DNA of 53,402 nucleotides from JBBDSV01 sp040904785 (GTDB lineage Bacteria > Actinomycetota > Nitriliruptoria > Nitriliruptorales > Nitriliruptoraceae): positions 1-53,402 of the forward strand of contig JBBDSV010000012.1 in assembly GCA_040904785.1 (NCBI GenBank), written 5' to 3'. Position 1 is the first letter of the stretch; every line of letters starts with the position of its first letter. Shown here piece after piece: positions 26,204 through 35,112 of the stretch. The translations under genes were made by a program, and so were the position numbers. Below the pieces are notes generated by a model, which ran no database searches, was not told the DNA's origin, and saw nothing but the letters and a program-made list of their open reading frames with translations.

Positions 26204-26998
26204 ATGCGTGTTCCCCGGGCGAGACTTCAGGTCTTCGTACCGCTCGATGCCTTCGCCGCCGACGAGCGCGAGCGGTGGTCGCGGTATGTCGAAGCGCACG
26301 GCGGGTTGACCCGTGAAGCGCGTGAAGCGCTTGAAGACGCCTACGTCCGCCGGGTATTGGCCGACAAGATCCCCGCAGACGAGCCGCATGCGCTGGTGCG
26401 TCGACAAGGGCGCCGGGTGCTGGTGTGCCCGCTGGCACTGCACGAACGGGCCGCACATGCCTTCGATGCGTTCCGGCGGGCCGTTCCCGACATCGTCGCC
26501 GAGACCAGTGTGGCCGCACGCACGATCGACGTCGTGCTCGAGCCGCTGTCGATGGGCCGTCGCCGGCCGTATGTGCTCGAGGAGCCGTGGGCCGTGCCGC
26601 TCCCGTGGCTCCTGCCGTTCGCGCCAGAAGAGCGACGGGAGCGCCGGCATCCCGAAGGACACGGCCGCCGGGTCGTCTTCCTCACGCGTGTCGATCAGGC
26701 GCGGCAGCGGCTCGACACAGCCGTTGATGCGGTCGAAGACGCCGACGCGGCCGTCGACGGATTCGCCGAGGGACTCGCGGCGGTCGTGACGTGGCTCGAC
26801 GGGTTCCCCGGCGATGCCCTTGTGGAACTCGACGACGGAGCGCTGGCACCTGCGGCGGCACCCGACGACGCCGAAACGGACTGCGCCGACGTGTGGGAGA
26901 TTGTCCAGGCGCTGGCGAGCGGCGACGACGTCGGTGCCCGTGTCGAGGATCTGCGTGAGAAATGGGGTCGCCGCTGGGCACTCCAGCACATCAACTGA
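26204..26998 (+). CDS. Conserved actinobacterial protein, function unknown
   Basis: A 264-residue protein beginning MRVPRARLQVFVPLDAF. It recurs in actinobacteria as an uncharacterised family, usually with the same start; I therefore prefer ATG 26204 over the earlier ATG at 26165. The middle has a conserved EEPWAVPLPWLLPFAPEER segment and RRVVFLTRVDQARQRL; the C-terminal part is acidic and helical. There is no signal peptide, membrane helix or catalytic motif that I recognise. A strong hairpin follows its stop. Divergent from the dehydrogenase gene with a short spacer. Confidence 0.7.
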   Translation: MRVPRARLQVFVPLDAFAADERERWSRYVEAHGGLTREAREALEDAYVRRVLADKIPADEPHALVRRQGRRVLVCPLALHERAAHAFDAFRRAVPDIVAETSVAARTIDVVLEPLSMGRRRPYVLEEPWAVPLPWLLPFAPEERRERRHPEGHGRRVVFLTRVDQARQRLDTAVDAVEDADAAVDGFAEGLAAVVTWLDGFPGDALVELDDGALAPAAAPDDAETDCADVWEIVQALASGDDVGARVEDLREKWGRRWALQHIN

Positions 26999-27044
26999 CC
27001 CTGAGCGGTTACCGTAGCCCTCCGGTGCCGCGATCCGGCGCCCC

Positions 27045-27064
27045 GACGGGACACCGGTCCCGTC
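27045..27064 (+). terminator. Hairpin between the 26204 gene and aceE
   Basis: GACGGGAC (27045-27052) and its exact complement GTCCCGTC (27057-27064) enclose an ACCG loop and are followed by CTTT. This is the best factor-independent terminator candidate in the left half. It lies 46 nt after the upstream stop and 33 nt before aceE, so it could also act as an attenuator in the aceE leader. Confidence 0.55.
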
Positions 27065-27097
27065 CTTTGAGACGGTCGTATCTTCCGGAGGACCTCC

Positions 27098-29857
27098 GTG
27101 ACCACGACGCCTGACCGTACTTCGTCCGATCCTGCCGTCATCACCGACGGTGTCGCAACGCCGACGCCCGACATCGACCAGGTCGAGACGAGCGAATGGA
27201 TCGACTCCTTCGATGCCGTCGTCGGTGCGCGCGGCCAGAAGCGCGGCCGCTACCTGCTGCTGCGGCTGCTCGAACGTGCACGACAGCAGAACATCGGGCT
27301 GCCGGCGCTGACGACGACCGACTACATCAACACGATCCCCACCGAGCAGGAACCGGCGTTCCCGGGCGACGAGGAGATCGAACGGCGCATTCGGCACCGC
27401 ATCCGATGGAACGCGGCAGTGATGGTGCACCGCACCAACGTTCAGCGCGAGACCGGCGGCCACATCGGTTCGTACGCATCGGCGGCATCCCTGTTCGAGG
27501 TCGGCTTCAACCACTTCTTCCGCGGCAAGGATCACCCCGGCGGCGGCGATCAGGTGTATTTCCAGGGGCACGCGTCGCCGGGTATCTACGCCCGGGCGTT
27601 CGTCGAGGGTCGCCTGTCCGAGGAGCAGCTCGATCACTTTCGCGCCGAGACGTCGGCGCACGGCCTGTCGTCGTATCCCCACCCGCGGTTGATGCCGAAC
27701 TTCTGGGAGTTCCCGACGGTCTCGATGGGGTTGGGCGCGATCAACGCGGTCTACCAGGCACGGTTCAACCGGTATCTCCACCATCGAGGCATTGCCGACA
27801 CGTCCGACCAGCGCGTGTGGTTCTTCGGCGGTGATGGCGAGACCTCGGAACCGGAGTTCATCGGGGCGCTGCCGGTCGCGACGCGTGAAGGGCTCGACAA
27901 TCTCGTCTTCGTCGTCAACTGCAACCTGCAGCAACTCGACGGGCCGGTTCGCGGCAACGGCAAGGTCATCCAGGAACTCGAGGGGATCTTCCGGGGTGCC
28001 GGGTGGAACGTCATCAAGGTCATCTGGGGTCGCGAATGGGACGAGCTGCTCGCCCGTGACGTCGACGGTGCGCTGCTGGCACGCATGAACGAGGTGCCCG
28101 ACGGTCAGATGCAGACCTACATCGCCAAGGGCGGTGCCTACGTGCGCGACCACTTCTTCGGGGCGAACGACTCCTTGAAGGAGCTCGTCGCAGACCTGTC
28201 CGACGACGACCTCGCTCGCCTGTCCCGCGGCGGTCATGACTATCGCAAGGTCTTCGCCGCCTACGACGCGGCGACCAAGACGACCGGGGCCCCGACGGTC
28301 ATCCTGGCGCAGACGGTGAAGGGCTGGACGCTCGGTCCGGACTTCGAGGCCCGCAATGCCGTCCACCAGATGAAGAAACTGTCGTCGGAGGCGCTCAAGA
28401 CGTTCCGCGACAATCTCGGGCTCGACATCACCGACGAGCAGCTCGAAGGCGACATGCCGCCGTACGTTCGCCCCGGTCCGGATTCGGACGAATACCAGTA
28501 CCTCGTCGAACGCCGTGAGGCACTCGGCGGGTACGTGCCCGAGCGGCGCGTGCAATTCACGCCGCCCGCACTGCCTGCCGGTGACGTGTACGCCGAACTG
28601 AAGCAAGGATCGGGCAAGCAACCGGTCGCGACCACGATGGCCCTGGTCCGATTGTTCAAGGACTTGCTCAAGACCGAGGATCTGGGGCCGCGCATCGTGC
28701 CGATCGTGCCCGACGAGGCACGCACGTTCGGCATGGACTCGTGGTTCCCCACCGCCAAGATCTACGACCACCTCGGCCAGCAGTACGAATCGGTCGATCA
28801 GGACCTGCTGCTGTCCTACAAGACCGCCACCGACGGGCAGATCATCCACGAGGGGATCACCGAGGCGGGCTCGATGGCAACGTTCCATGCGGCGGCAACG
28901 AGCTACGCAACGCACGGTGAGCCGATGGTGCCGCTGTACATCTTCTATTCGATGTTCGGCTTCCAGCGCACCGCTGATCTGATCTGGTCGGCCGCCGACC
29001 AGCGCAGCCGCGGATTCCTGATTGGTGCAACCGCCGGCGGAACGACGTTGAACGGGGAAGGCCTGCAACATCAGGACCGTCACTCCATGCTGATAGCCCA
29101 GTCGAACCCAGCGATCGAGGCCTACGACCCGTCATTCGCCTATGAGATCGCCGTACTCGTCGAACATGGTCTCGCTCGGATGTTCTCGGACACGCGGGTC
29201 GACGGTGGTGAGGACGTCATCTACTACCTCACCGTCTACAACGAGCCGGTCATCCAGCCCGCGATGCCAGACCATGTCGAGGATCAGCAGATCATCGACG
29301 GGCTCTACCGTTTCCGGCCGGCGGGCGCGGGCAGTCTCCCGGCCCACATCCTCGCGTCGGGAACGCTCATCCACGAGGCGTTGCGTGCACAGCACCTCCT
29401 CGCTGACGACTGGGACGTCGCGGCCGACGTGTGGTCCGCGCCCGGCTGGAACCGACTGCTGCGCAACGGGTTCGCGGCCGAGTCGTGGAACCGCACGAAT
29501 CCCGACGCCGAGGAGCGCGTTCCCGACGTCACCCGGATCCTGAAGGACAACGAAGGCCCGCACGTCGCGGTCAGTGACTGGATGCGTGCCACGCCGTTCC
29601 AGATCGCCGACTGGGTTCCCGGGCCGTTCGCAGTACTCGGCACCGACGGGTTCGGCCGGTCGGATACGCGGGAGGCGCTCCGTCGGTTCCACCGGGTCGA
29701 TGCCGAGTCGATCGCCTACTGTGTCCTGGCCGAACTGGTCAAGATGGATTCCGTCGACCATGCCGTCCTCGCCGACGCGATGGGCCGCTACGACCTCGAC
29801 TTCGAGCGGATCCCGTTCTTCGGCCAGCCGACGCTCACCGACGACGTGACGCAGTAG
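27098..29857 (+). CDS. aceE: Pyruvate dehydrogenase E1, homodimeric type
   Basis: A 919-residue thiamine diphosphate enzyme that decarboxylates pyruvate and acetylates the lipoyl arm of E2. It is the homodimeric AceE type: GGHIGSYASAASLFEVGFNHFF near residue 125, the ThDP motif FFGDGETSEPEF (here WFFGGDGETSEPEF) through VVNCNLQQLDGPVRGN, and the transketolase-like second half with ILAQTVKGWTLG, TDGQIIHEGITEAG and the GEGLQHQDRHS segment with the catalytic histidines. Start is GTG 27098 immediately after GGAGGACCTCC; this ribosome-binding site can pair with the start region in a small hairpin. E2 (aceF) and lpd are not adjacent. Confidence 0.95.
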   Translation: MTTTPDRTSSDPAVITDGVATPTPDIDQVETSEWIDSFDAVVGARGQKRGRYLLLRLLERARQQNIGLPALTTTDYINTIPTEQEPAFPGDEEIERRIRHRIRWNAAVMVHRTNVQRETGGHIGSYASAASLFEVGFNHFFRGKDHPGGGDQVYFQGHASPGIYARAFVEGRLSEEQLDHFRAETSAHGLSSYPHPRLMPNFWEFPTVSMGLGAINAVYQARFNRYLHHRGIADTSDQRVWFFGGDGETSEPEFIGALPVATREGLDNLVFVVNCNLQQLDGPVRGNGKVIQELEGIFRGAGWNVIKVIWGREWDELLARDVDGALLARMNEVPDGQMQTYIAKGGAYVRDHFFGANDSLKELVADLSDDDLARLSRGGHDYRKVFAAYDAATKTTGAPTVILAQTVKGWTLGPDFEARNAVHQMKKLSSEALKTFRDNLGLDITDEQLEGDMPPYVRPGPDSDEYQYLVERREALGGYVPERRVQFTPPALPAGDVYAELKQGSGKQPVATTMALVRLFKDLLKTEDLGPRIVPIVPDEARTFGMDSWFPTAKIYDHLGQQYESVDQDLLLSYKTATDGQIIHEGITEAGSMATFHAAATSYATHGEPMVPLYIFYSMFGFQRTADLIWSAADQRSRGFLIGATAGGTTLNGEGLQHQDRHSMLIAQSNPAIEAYDPSFAYEIAVLVEHGLARMFSDTRVDGGEDVIYYLTVYNEPVIQPAMPDHVEDQQIIDGLYRFRPAGAGSLPAHILASGTLIHEALRAQHLLADDWDVAADVWSAPGWNRLLRNGFAAESWNRTNPDAEERVPDVTRILKDNEGPHVAVSDWMRATPFQIADWVPGPFAVLGTDGFGRSDTREALRRFHRVDAESIAYCVLAELVKMDSVDHAVLADAMGRYDLDFERIPFFGQPTLTDDVTQ

Positions 29858-29964
29858 GCCGCGATCCCTGCGGTGAATCGGCACCACCGATCACCGCTCT
29901 AGACTTCGCGCCGCTCCAAGCCACCCGATGCGTGCGTGGCGCCAGCGATGACGATGAGGGTCCG

Positions 29965-30984
29965 ATGACGGTGCGAACCGATCGACTGCGCGAACTGCTG
30001 CCGGGGCTGGCGATCGCCGCGGTCGGCATGGTCGCCGCGCAGGCGGCCGCTTCCGTTTCGGCGGCCTTGTCGCCGATCGTCGTTGCCATGGTTGTCGGCA
30101 TCGTCGCCCGGAATGCGGGCGCCATCCCGGAACGCGCTGATGCGGGCTTGAGCTTCGCCGCACGGACGTTGCTGCGCGTCGGCATCGTGTTGCTCGGCTT
30201 CCGGCTCGCGATCGGCGACGTGCTGACGGTTGGCGCGCAGGCGGTCGGCATCGTCGTCGCGCTCGTGGGCGCAACGCTGGTGTTCACCACATGGCTCGGT
30301 CGCCGCCTTGGGCTGCCACGCGATCTCGCGGTGCTCACGGGCACGGGTTTCGCAATCTGTGGCGCAACGGCAGTTGCGGCCATGCGGGAGGTCGTCGACG
30401 CCGACGACGACTCATCGGCGTTCGCCGTGTCGCTCGTCACGATCTTCGGCACCATCTCGATCGCGCTGCTGCCCGCGGTCGCCCTTGCGCTCGGCATGGC
30501 CGACGACGCCTTCGGCCAGTGGGTGGGTGCGAGTGTGCACGACGTCGGCCAAGTCGTCGTGACCGCAGCCGCGCTCGGCACCGACGCGGTTGCCGTCGCG
30601 GTGGTCGTCAAGCTCGTGCGTGTTCTGATGCTCGCCCCGATCCTGCTGGGTGTCGGCATGTGGTGGCGCCGCTCGGCTCCCGATGCCGACGCGTCCGCAC
30701 GCCCCGCGCTCGTTCCCGGATTTATCGTCGGATTCCTGCTGGCGGTCGCCGCGCGGACGAGCGGGGTGCTCAGCGACGAGATCCTCGCGGTCTTGCGCTC
30801 GCTCGAAGGCTGGATGTTCACCATCGCGCTCGTCGGACTTGGTGCGGGTGTTCGACTCGCTCGGCTGCGCAACGTCGGTGGACGCGCGCTTCTGCTCGGG
30901 GTCATCGCCTACGTGCTTGTCGCCGGAATTGCGCTCGGCGGAGTGGCGCTCGTCTACGGCGCGGCGGGCGTGACCGGCGGCTAG
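29965..30984 (+). CDS. YeiH-family putative sulfate exporter
   Basis: A 339-residue integral membrane protein with about ten hydrophobic helices. The family (UPF0324, YeiH) is recognised by the ARTLLRVGIVLLGFRL segment, TGTGFAICGATAVAAMREVV, and FAVSLVTIFGTISIALLPAV followed by FGQWVGASVHDVGQVV. Members are annotated as putative sulfate exporters and often sit beside LysR regulators; the transport substrate is unproven. ATG 29965 follows GATGAGGG at normal spacing. It stands alone here. Confidence 0.85.
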   Translation: MTVRTDRLRELLPGLAIAAVGMVAAQAAASVSAALSPIVVAMVVGIVARNAGAIPERADAGLSFAARTLLRVGIVLLGFRLAIGDVLTVGAQAVGIVVALVGATLVFTTWLGRRLGLPRDLAVLTGTGFAICGATAVAAMREVVDADDDSSAFAVSLVTIFGTISIALLPAVALALGMADDAFGQWVGASVHDVGQVVVTAAALGTDAVAVAVVVKLVRVLMLAPILLGVGMWWRRSAPDADASARPALVPGFIVGFLLAVAARTSGVLSDEILAVLRSLEGWMFTIALVGLGAGVRLARLRNVGGRALLLGVIAYVLVAGIALGGVALVYGAAGVTGG

Positions 30985-31020
30985 CGGCCGGCTGCAGATC
31001 GGGCCGCGAACCGTGCGCGA

Positions 31021-31040
31021 ACCTGGGAGAATTCTCAGGT
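31021..31040. promoter_or_regulatory. Near-palindrome upstream of the 31144 gene
   Basis: GAGAATTCTC (31027-31036) is a perfect 10-bp palindrome, extended by ACCT on the left (31021-31024) and AGGT on the right (31037-31040) with two unmatched bases. It lies 104-123 nt upstream of the start of the anchored protein gene and could be an operator or a terminator remnant of the preceding gene. Confidence 0.35.
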
Positions 31041-31143
31041 TGCACACAGCGGTCTCTCAGCACCGGCGAGCAGACTGCGCATCGATGAACCGGAATCCCG
31101 CGCACCGGAGATGCCGGTGATGGACCCGCTCAGGAGGTCACCG

Positions 31144-31626
31144 ATGGCACCGTTTCCCCGCCCGAAGCTCTCCGCCTCCCCGTGGAAGGTCGTGACAGCG
31201 GCCACGGCGACGACCGCGGTCGCTGCGGGGGCATTCGGACTCGGCGCCGTCGTGGCGCGGCCCGACCCCGACGTCGAGCGCATCGAACTGTCGGCATTCG
31301 ACCGCGACCTCGAGTCATGGGTCACCGAGTCGGCGATTCGTCAGCCGATCCCCGTTGCGCCGGCAAGCGACAGCCCGTCATCGCCGGCAAGCGACACGGA
31401 ACCCAGCGTTGAGGACGACGAGGAGGTTCGGGGCGTGAGCGTGCTCGTGGCACCGACGATCGTCGACGAGACCGCCCCGAGTCCGCTCTCGCCGGTATCT
31501 GCCCCGTCACCGGTTTCGCCCGAGAGCGTCCCGAGCCCCGACTCGCCCGATACCCCAGACTCGCCGGACTCCGCCGATTCGCCCGACACGGTCGACTCCC
31601 CCGATTCGGCGGACACCAGCGACTGA
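31144..31626 (+). CDS. Membrane-anchored protein with Ser/Pro/Asp repeat tail
   Basis: A 160-residue protein of unknown function. Residues about 14-37 form a single hydrophobic segment (VVTAATATTAVAAGAFGLGAVVA), after a basic N-terminus, so the rest should be outside. The final 60 residues are low complexity: SPL/SPVS units pass into repeated PDSPD, ADSPD and VDSPD units, very acidic and lacking aromatic residues. Such tails are typical of cell-wall-spanning spacers. ATG 31144 is chosen because a perfect AGGAGGT lies 5 nt upstream. Its neighbour after 20 nt is the convergent APH-like kinase. No homology-based function can be given. Confidence 0.65.
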   Translation: MAPFPRPKLSASPWKVVTAATATTAVAAGAFGLGAVVARPDPDVERIELSAFDRDLESWVTESAIRQPIPVAPASDSPSSPASDTEPSVEDDEEVRGVSVLVAPTIVDETAPSPLSPVSAPSPVSPESVPSPDSPDTPDSPDSADSPDTVDSPDSADTSD

Positions 31627-31646
31627 ACCGAGGCGCGACCTTCCGT

Positions 31647-32864
31647 TCAGGCGAGGTCGAGCGCGCGGTCGACCCGTCGGCGCGTGATGCGTGCTGCGTC
31701 GGGCACCTGGGCGCGGGACGGGCCCGTCGCCAAGGCGAGCCATGCACCGATTCGGGCGCGCCGGAGCGTGTCGGCCCCGACCAGCGGTGTCACCTCGTCG
31801 GCCAGGTCGCGTGCGTACGCGGCGGCGTGAGAGACGTCGTCGCCGAGCGCTTCGAGGTGGGTGATGAGGTTCGCGGCGTCGTTGGCGATGAGGCCGTCGC
31901 CCGCGCCATCGACATCGAGGAGCCCCACGATCCTGCCGCCGGCGATGAGCAGTTGCCCGTCGTGCAGATCGCCGTGGACGGGCACGACGGGACCGTCGAT
32001 CGTGGCCGCCACCTCGGCGGCCGCGGCGATGTCTGGGGCCCGCTCTGGGACGTGGCGTGACAGCACGGGCACGTGGCGTCGCGGGTCGGCGAACCGACGC
32101 GGCTCGGCGGTGCTCGTCAGTCCGCTGTCCGCTATCGCCGTGTGGAGTGCGGCAATCACGGATACGGGCGGCGCATGCTCGCCCGCGGCCAGCGTCGCGC
32201 GCAATGTCGTGCCGGCGAGCGCCTCCATCGCGAGAATGCCGAGCCCTTCGTCGACGCCGATGATGCGCGGCACCGGGACGACACCCACCAGCTGCATATG
32301 GGTCGCGGCGATCGCGCGTGCGCGGTCGGCCGACAGGACCTTGAGGAACACGACACGCCCGGTGCCGGTCGCGCTGGCGATGCGCACCTCGATGACCGCC
32401 CGCCGCGTCGGGCGATACGCACGGGTCTGCAGCTCGACCTCGCCCGCCGGTGCACCGAGTCTGTCGAGCAGTTCGCGGACGCGCTGGCGCGACACGGCCG
32501 ACGGCAGTCCGGGCAGCAGGGGGTCGTATGGAAAGCGCCAGACCGAAACGGCCAATCCGTCGCGTTCGAGGACCAGCGCACCGTCCGGCGGCGCGTCGGA
32601 GGACCCGTGGACGACGAACAGCACGTCGCGCTGGCCGTCGGGTCCGCGCACCGTCGCCGCGCAGACGCGTGACACGGATCGCCCCCGTTCGTGGAGCCCG
32701 CGGGGGGTGACCGCCACGAGTTCGAGATCGGCAGCCGCGCACGCGACCTCGAGCAGACCGGACACGTCGGCGGGTTCCAGGTCACGGACGAGCGAGAGCG
32801 CGTCTGCCGCACCGCGGTCGTGGGTCTGCGTCGTGGCCTCCGATTGCGCTTGACTGCCGGACAT
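31647..32864 (-). CDS. Aminoglycoside phosphotransferase (APH)-family kinase
   Basis: A 405-residue protein with an APH/choline-kinase fold in its C-terminal two thirds. The catalytic loop is PVHGDLHDGQLLI with the base Asp and Asn/Gln position (VHGDLHxGQ), and the metal-binding Asp lies in GLLDVDGAGDG. The N-terminal lobe (about 150-235) has VVFLKVLSADRARAIAATH and MEALAGTTLRATL. The substrate is unknown; many environmental members act on metabolites rather than antibiotics. The ATG at 32864 shares two bases with the ATG of the divergent response regulator; no ribosome-binding site is visible before it, so a downstream start is possible. Confidence 0.75.
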   Translation of the reverse strand: MSGSQAQSEATTQTHDRGAADALSLVRDLEPADVSGLLEVACAAADLELVAVTPRGLHERGRSVSRVCAATVRGPDGQRDVLFVVHGSSDAPPDGALVLERDGLAVSVWRFPYDPLLPGLPSAVSRQRVRELLDRLGAPAGEVELQTRAYRPTRRAVIEVRIASATGTGRVVFLKVLSADRARAIAATHMQLVGVVPVPRIIGVDEGLGILAMEALAGTTLRATLAAGEHAPPVSVIAALHTAIADSGLTSTAEPRRFADPRRHVPVLSRHVPERAPDIAAAAEVAATIDGPVVPVHGDLHDGQLLIAGGRIVGLLDVDGAGDGLIANDAANLITHLEALGDDVSHAAAYARDLADEVTPLVGADTLRRARIGAWLALATGPSRAQVPDAARITRRRVDRALDLA

Positions 32865-33522
32865 GAAGCTACTGGTGGTCGAAGACGAGCGGCGGATCGC
32901 CGACTTCGTCGAACGTGGGTTCCGGTCGGCCGGATTCGTTGTCGAGGTCGCGCATGATGGTCCCTCGGGGCTTGCTGCGGCGAGGTCCACGGACGTCGAT
33001 CTCGTCGTGCTCGACGTGATGCTGCCGGGGATGGCGGGCGACGAGGTCCTGCGCCGCCTTCGCACCAGTCGCCCCGACGTGCCCGTCATTCTGCTCACGG
33101 CCCGCGACACCGTCGACGACCGCGTCGCCGGACTCAACGCTGGCGCCGACGACTACGTCACCAAGCCGTTCAGCTTCGCTGAGCTGCTCGCTCGCGTGCA
33201 TGCTCGGCTGCGAGCGCGTGACCAGCATGAATCGACGGTCATCGAAGCCGGCGGGATCACGCTCGATCTGCGGACACGGTCGGCCGAGCTGGACGGTGCG
33301 ACCGTGGAGCTGACCGCCAAGGAGTTCGCTTTGCTCGAGGTGTTCATGCGCCACCCGCGCCAGGTCCTGTCGCAGGCGCAGCTGATCGACCGGGTTTGGG
33401 GTTACAGCGACGACGGCGGTTCGAACGTCGCCGAGGTCTATGTGGGCTATCTGCGGCGCAAGCTCGGCCGTCACGTCATCGACACGGTCCGTGGTGCCGG
33501 CTACCGCTTCGTTGGCACGTGA
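32863..33522 (+). CDS. OmpR-family response regulator
   Basis: A 219-residue DNA-binding regulator. The receiver domain (1-118) has the acidic pair E7-D8, the phospho-accepting D51 in VVLDVMLPG, the switch Thr79 and K101 in TKPF. The C-terminal winged helix (about 128-218) carries TAKEFALLEVFMRHPRQVLS and VYVGYLRRKLG, ending RGAGYRFVG. The start is not in doubt (MKLLVVEDE). Its stop overlaps the histidine kinase start (TGATG), the normal order of two-component operons. Because the divergent APH gene seems to start at the same point, the promoter must lie inside that gene. Confidence 0.93.
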   Translation: MKLLVVEDERRIADFVERGFRSAGFVVEVAHDGPSGLAAARSTDVDLVVLDVMLPGMAGDEVLRRLRTSRPDVPVILLTARDTVDDRVAGLNAGADDYVTKPFSFAELLARVHARLRARDQHESTVIEAGGITLDLRTRSAELDGATVELTAKEFALLEVFMRHPRQVLSQAQLIDRVWGYSDDGGSNVAEVYVGYLRRKLGRHVIDTVRGAGYRFVGT

Positions 33523-34940
33523 TGCGCCGCCGCTCAGTGAGTCTCGAGGTGTCCGCGGTCGCCGCGGCGGTGCTCGTGATCAGTCTCGCGGTGCTCACGC
33601 TGCTCGCGATCACATTCATGCGGCAGTACGGCGAGCGAGAACTCGACCACACGCTTGTGCGTGAGCAGCAGCGTTTCGCGCAGAGCGTTGCAGCGTTCGC
33701 CGCCGAAGCGCTCGCGACCGATCCGGAGCCGACCGTCGCCGAAGCCGTCGATGCGGCAGTTCGGCGCTATTTGCGGCTGAATCCGCCATCCGAGGCGTAC
33801 GCGGCATTCGTCGATCTCGCGGCGGGAGGGCGCCGCCTTTCGACGACGGCAACGACACCACTGCTAACGCCGCTCCAGGAGGCCACCGAGCTTCCCGAAA
33901 CGCCCGCCGGAGTCATCCGTACGGTCGACACGCCCGCCGGGCCGGCACGTGCGACTGCCGTTCCCGTCGAGCTCGGCGGCGAGCCGGTGGCAACGATGCG
34001 GATGTATGCGCCGCTGCAGCCGGTGTATGACCAGGTGCGCGACACGGCCACGTTCATGGCGATCGCTGCCGCCGCTGCGCTGCTCATCGGTGGTGCGCTG
34101 TTGGTGGGGCTGTTGCGCCGGTCGCTGCGCCCGCTGCGTGAGCTTGCGCGTTCGGCACGTGCAACGGATCTGGATGACCTGACGGCACGCGTCGAAGTTC
34201 CCGCATCAAACAACGAGGTGGCCACGCTGGCCGCCGAGTTCAACACGATGCTCGGCCGGCTGCGCGAGGCCTACCTGCAGCAGCAGTGGCTGATCGCCAG
34301 CATGAGTCACGAGCTCCGCACGCCGGTCACGATCGCCCGCGGCCACCTGGAACTGTTGGCACAGACCCTGCCCGACGCCGCCGAAGCGGCAGACACTGCG
34401 GCAATCCTGCGTGACGAACTCGTACGGCTCGGCGACATGGTCGAAGATTTGCTCGCGATGGCTCGCGCAGAAACGGACGATTTCCTGCGACCTCGCCCCA
34501 TCGATCTCGTCGCCTGGTTCGAAGAGCTCGAACTCAAGCTGACGGGGCATCCCGCGAGCGCGCAATTGCAGATCGAACCGCCGCCGTCAATGGTCGTGAC
34601 CGCCGACGCCGAGCGGTTGACCCAGGCGGTCGTCAACCTGGTGGCCAATGCCTACCGCCACAATCCGCCGTCAACGTCGATCCGGGTGACGGTTGAAGCA
34701 AGCGACACTTGGGTGCAAATCGCGGTGACCGACGATGGTCATGGCATCCCCGACGCTGTGCGATCACGGCTGTTTGAACCGTTCGTGCGGTCCGGTGAGG
34801 CCGAGGGGTCGACGGGACTCGGGCTCAGCGTCGTCAAGGCGATCGTCGATGCCCACGGTGGCGAAGTCCTCATCGACACGTCGAGTTCGGGCACGACGAT
34901 GACAATCAGCCTGCCGCGGGACGGCGCGCCCGGCGTGTAG
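33522..34940 (+). CDS. Sensor histidine kinase
   Basis: A 472-residue membrane kinase, partner of the response regulator before it (1-bp overlap of stop and start). The first membrane helix is at about 11-33 and the second at about 176-199, enclosing a ~140-residue extracytoplasmic sensor domain with no recognised fold. A HAMP domain (about 197-250) leads to the dimerisation box ASMSHELRTPV with the phospho-accepting H263, and the ATPase domain has the N box NLVANAYRHNP, DDGHGIP (G1), and GSTGLGLSVV (G2). A strong hairpin follows the stop. The signal sensed is unknown. Confidence 0.93.
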   Translation: MRRRSVSLEVSAVAAAVLVISLAVLTLLAITFMRQYGERELDHTLVREQQRFAQSVAAFAAEALATDPEPTVAEAVDAAVRRYLRLNPPSEAYAAFVDLAAGGRRLSTTATTPLLTPLQEATELPETPAGVIRTVDTPAGPARATAVPVELGGEPVATMRMYAPLQPVYDQVRDTATFMAIAAAAALLIGGALLVGLLRRSLRPLRELARSARATDLDDLTARVEVPASNNEVATLAAEFNTMLGRLREAYLQQQWLIASMSHELRTPVTIARGHLELLAQTLPDAAEAADTAAILRDELVRLGDMVEDLLAMARAETDDFLRPRPIDLVAWFEELELKLTGHPASAQLQIEPPPSMVVTADAERLTQAVVNLVANAYRHNPPSTSIRVTVEASDTWVQIAVTDDGHGIPDAVRSRLFEPFVRSGEAEGSTGLGLSVVKAIVDAHGGEVLIDTSSSGTTMTISLPRDGAPGV

Positions 34941-34993
34941 CTCCGTGTCACGTCGATGCGTGTGATTCGTCGTGTGCAGGGCCGTAACGACCT

Positions 34994-35030
34994 GTTGCTC
35001 GGGGCGCGATCACCTCGCGCCCCGAGCAAC
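34994..35030 (+). terminator. Strong terminator hairpin after the two-component system
   Basis: Sixteen bases (34994-35009, beginning GTTGCTCGGG) and their exact complement (35015-35030) flank a TCACC loop. It is the longest perfect hairpin in the window, 54 nt after the kinase stop. No T tract follows. It should end the response-regulator/kinase transcript and isolate the EAL gene. Confidence 0.75.
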
Positions 35031-35112
35031 AGAGACATTCGACAGACACACCTTCGGCACGCTCGGTATGCGACGGTGCCCGCCGGTCGACCGTCCGCAC
35101 CGAGGAGAGCGC

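Noticed and set aside
26102..29083. 993-codon open frame on the minus strand
   Set aside because: It is antisense to aceE and to the 26204 gene; its composition is that of a shadow frame.
31530..31620. Short tandem repeats as a CRISPR or minisatellite
   Set aside because: The repeats are codon-level PDS/ADS units in a coding frame with no unique spacers.
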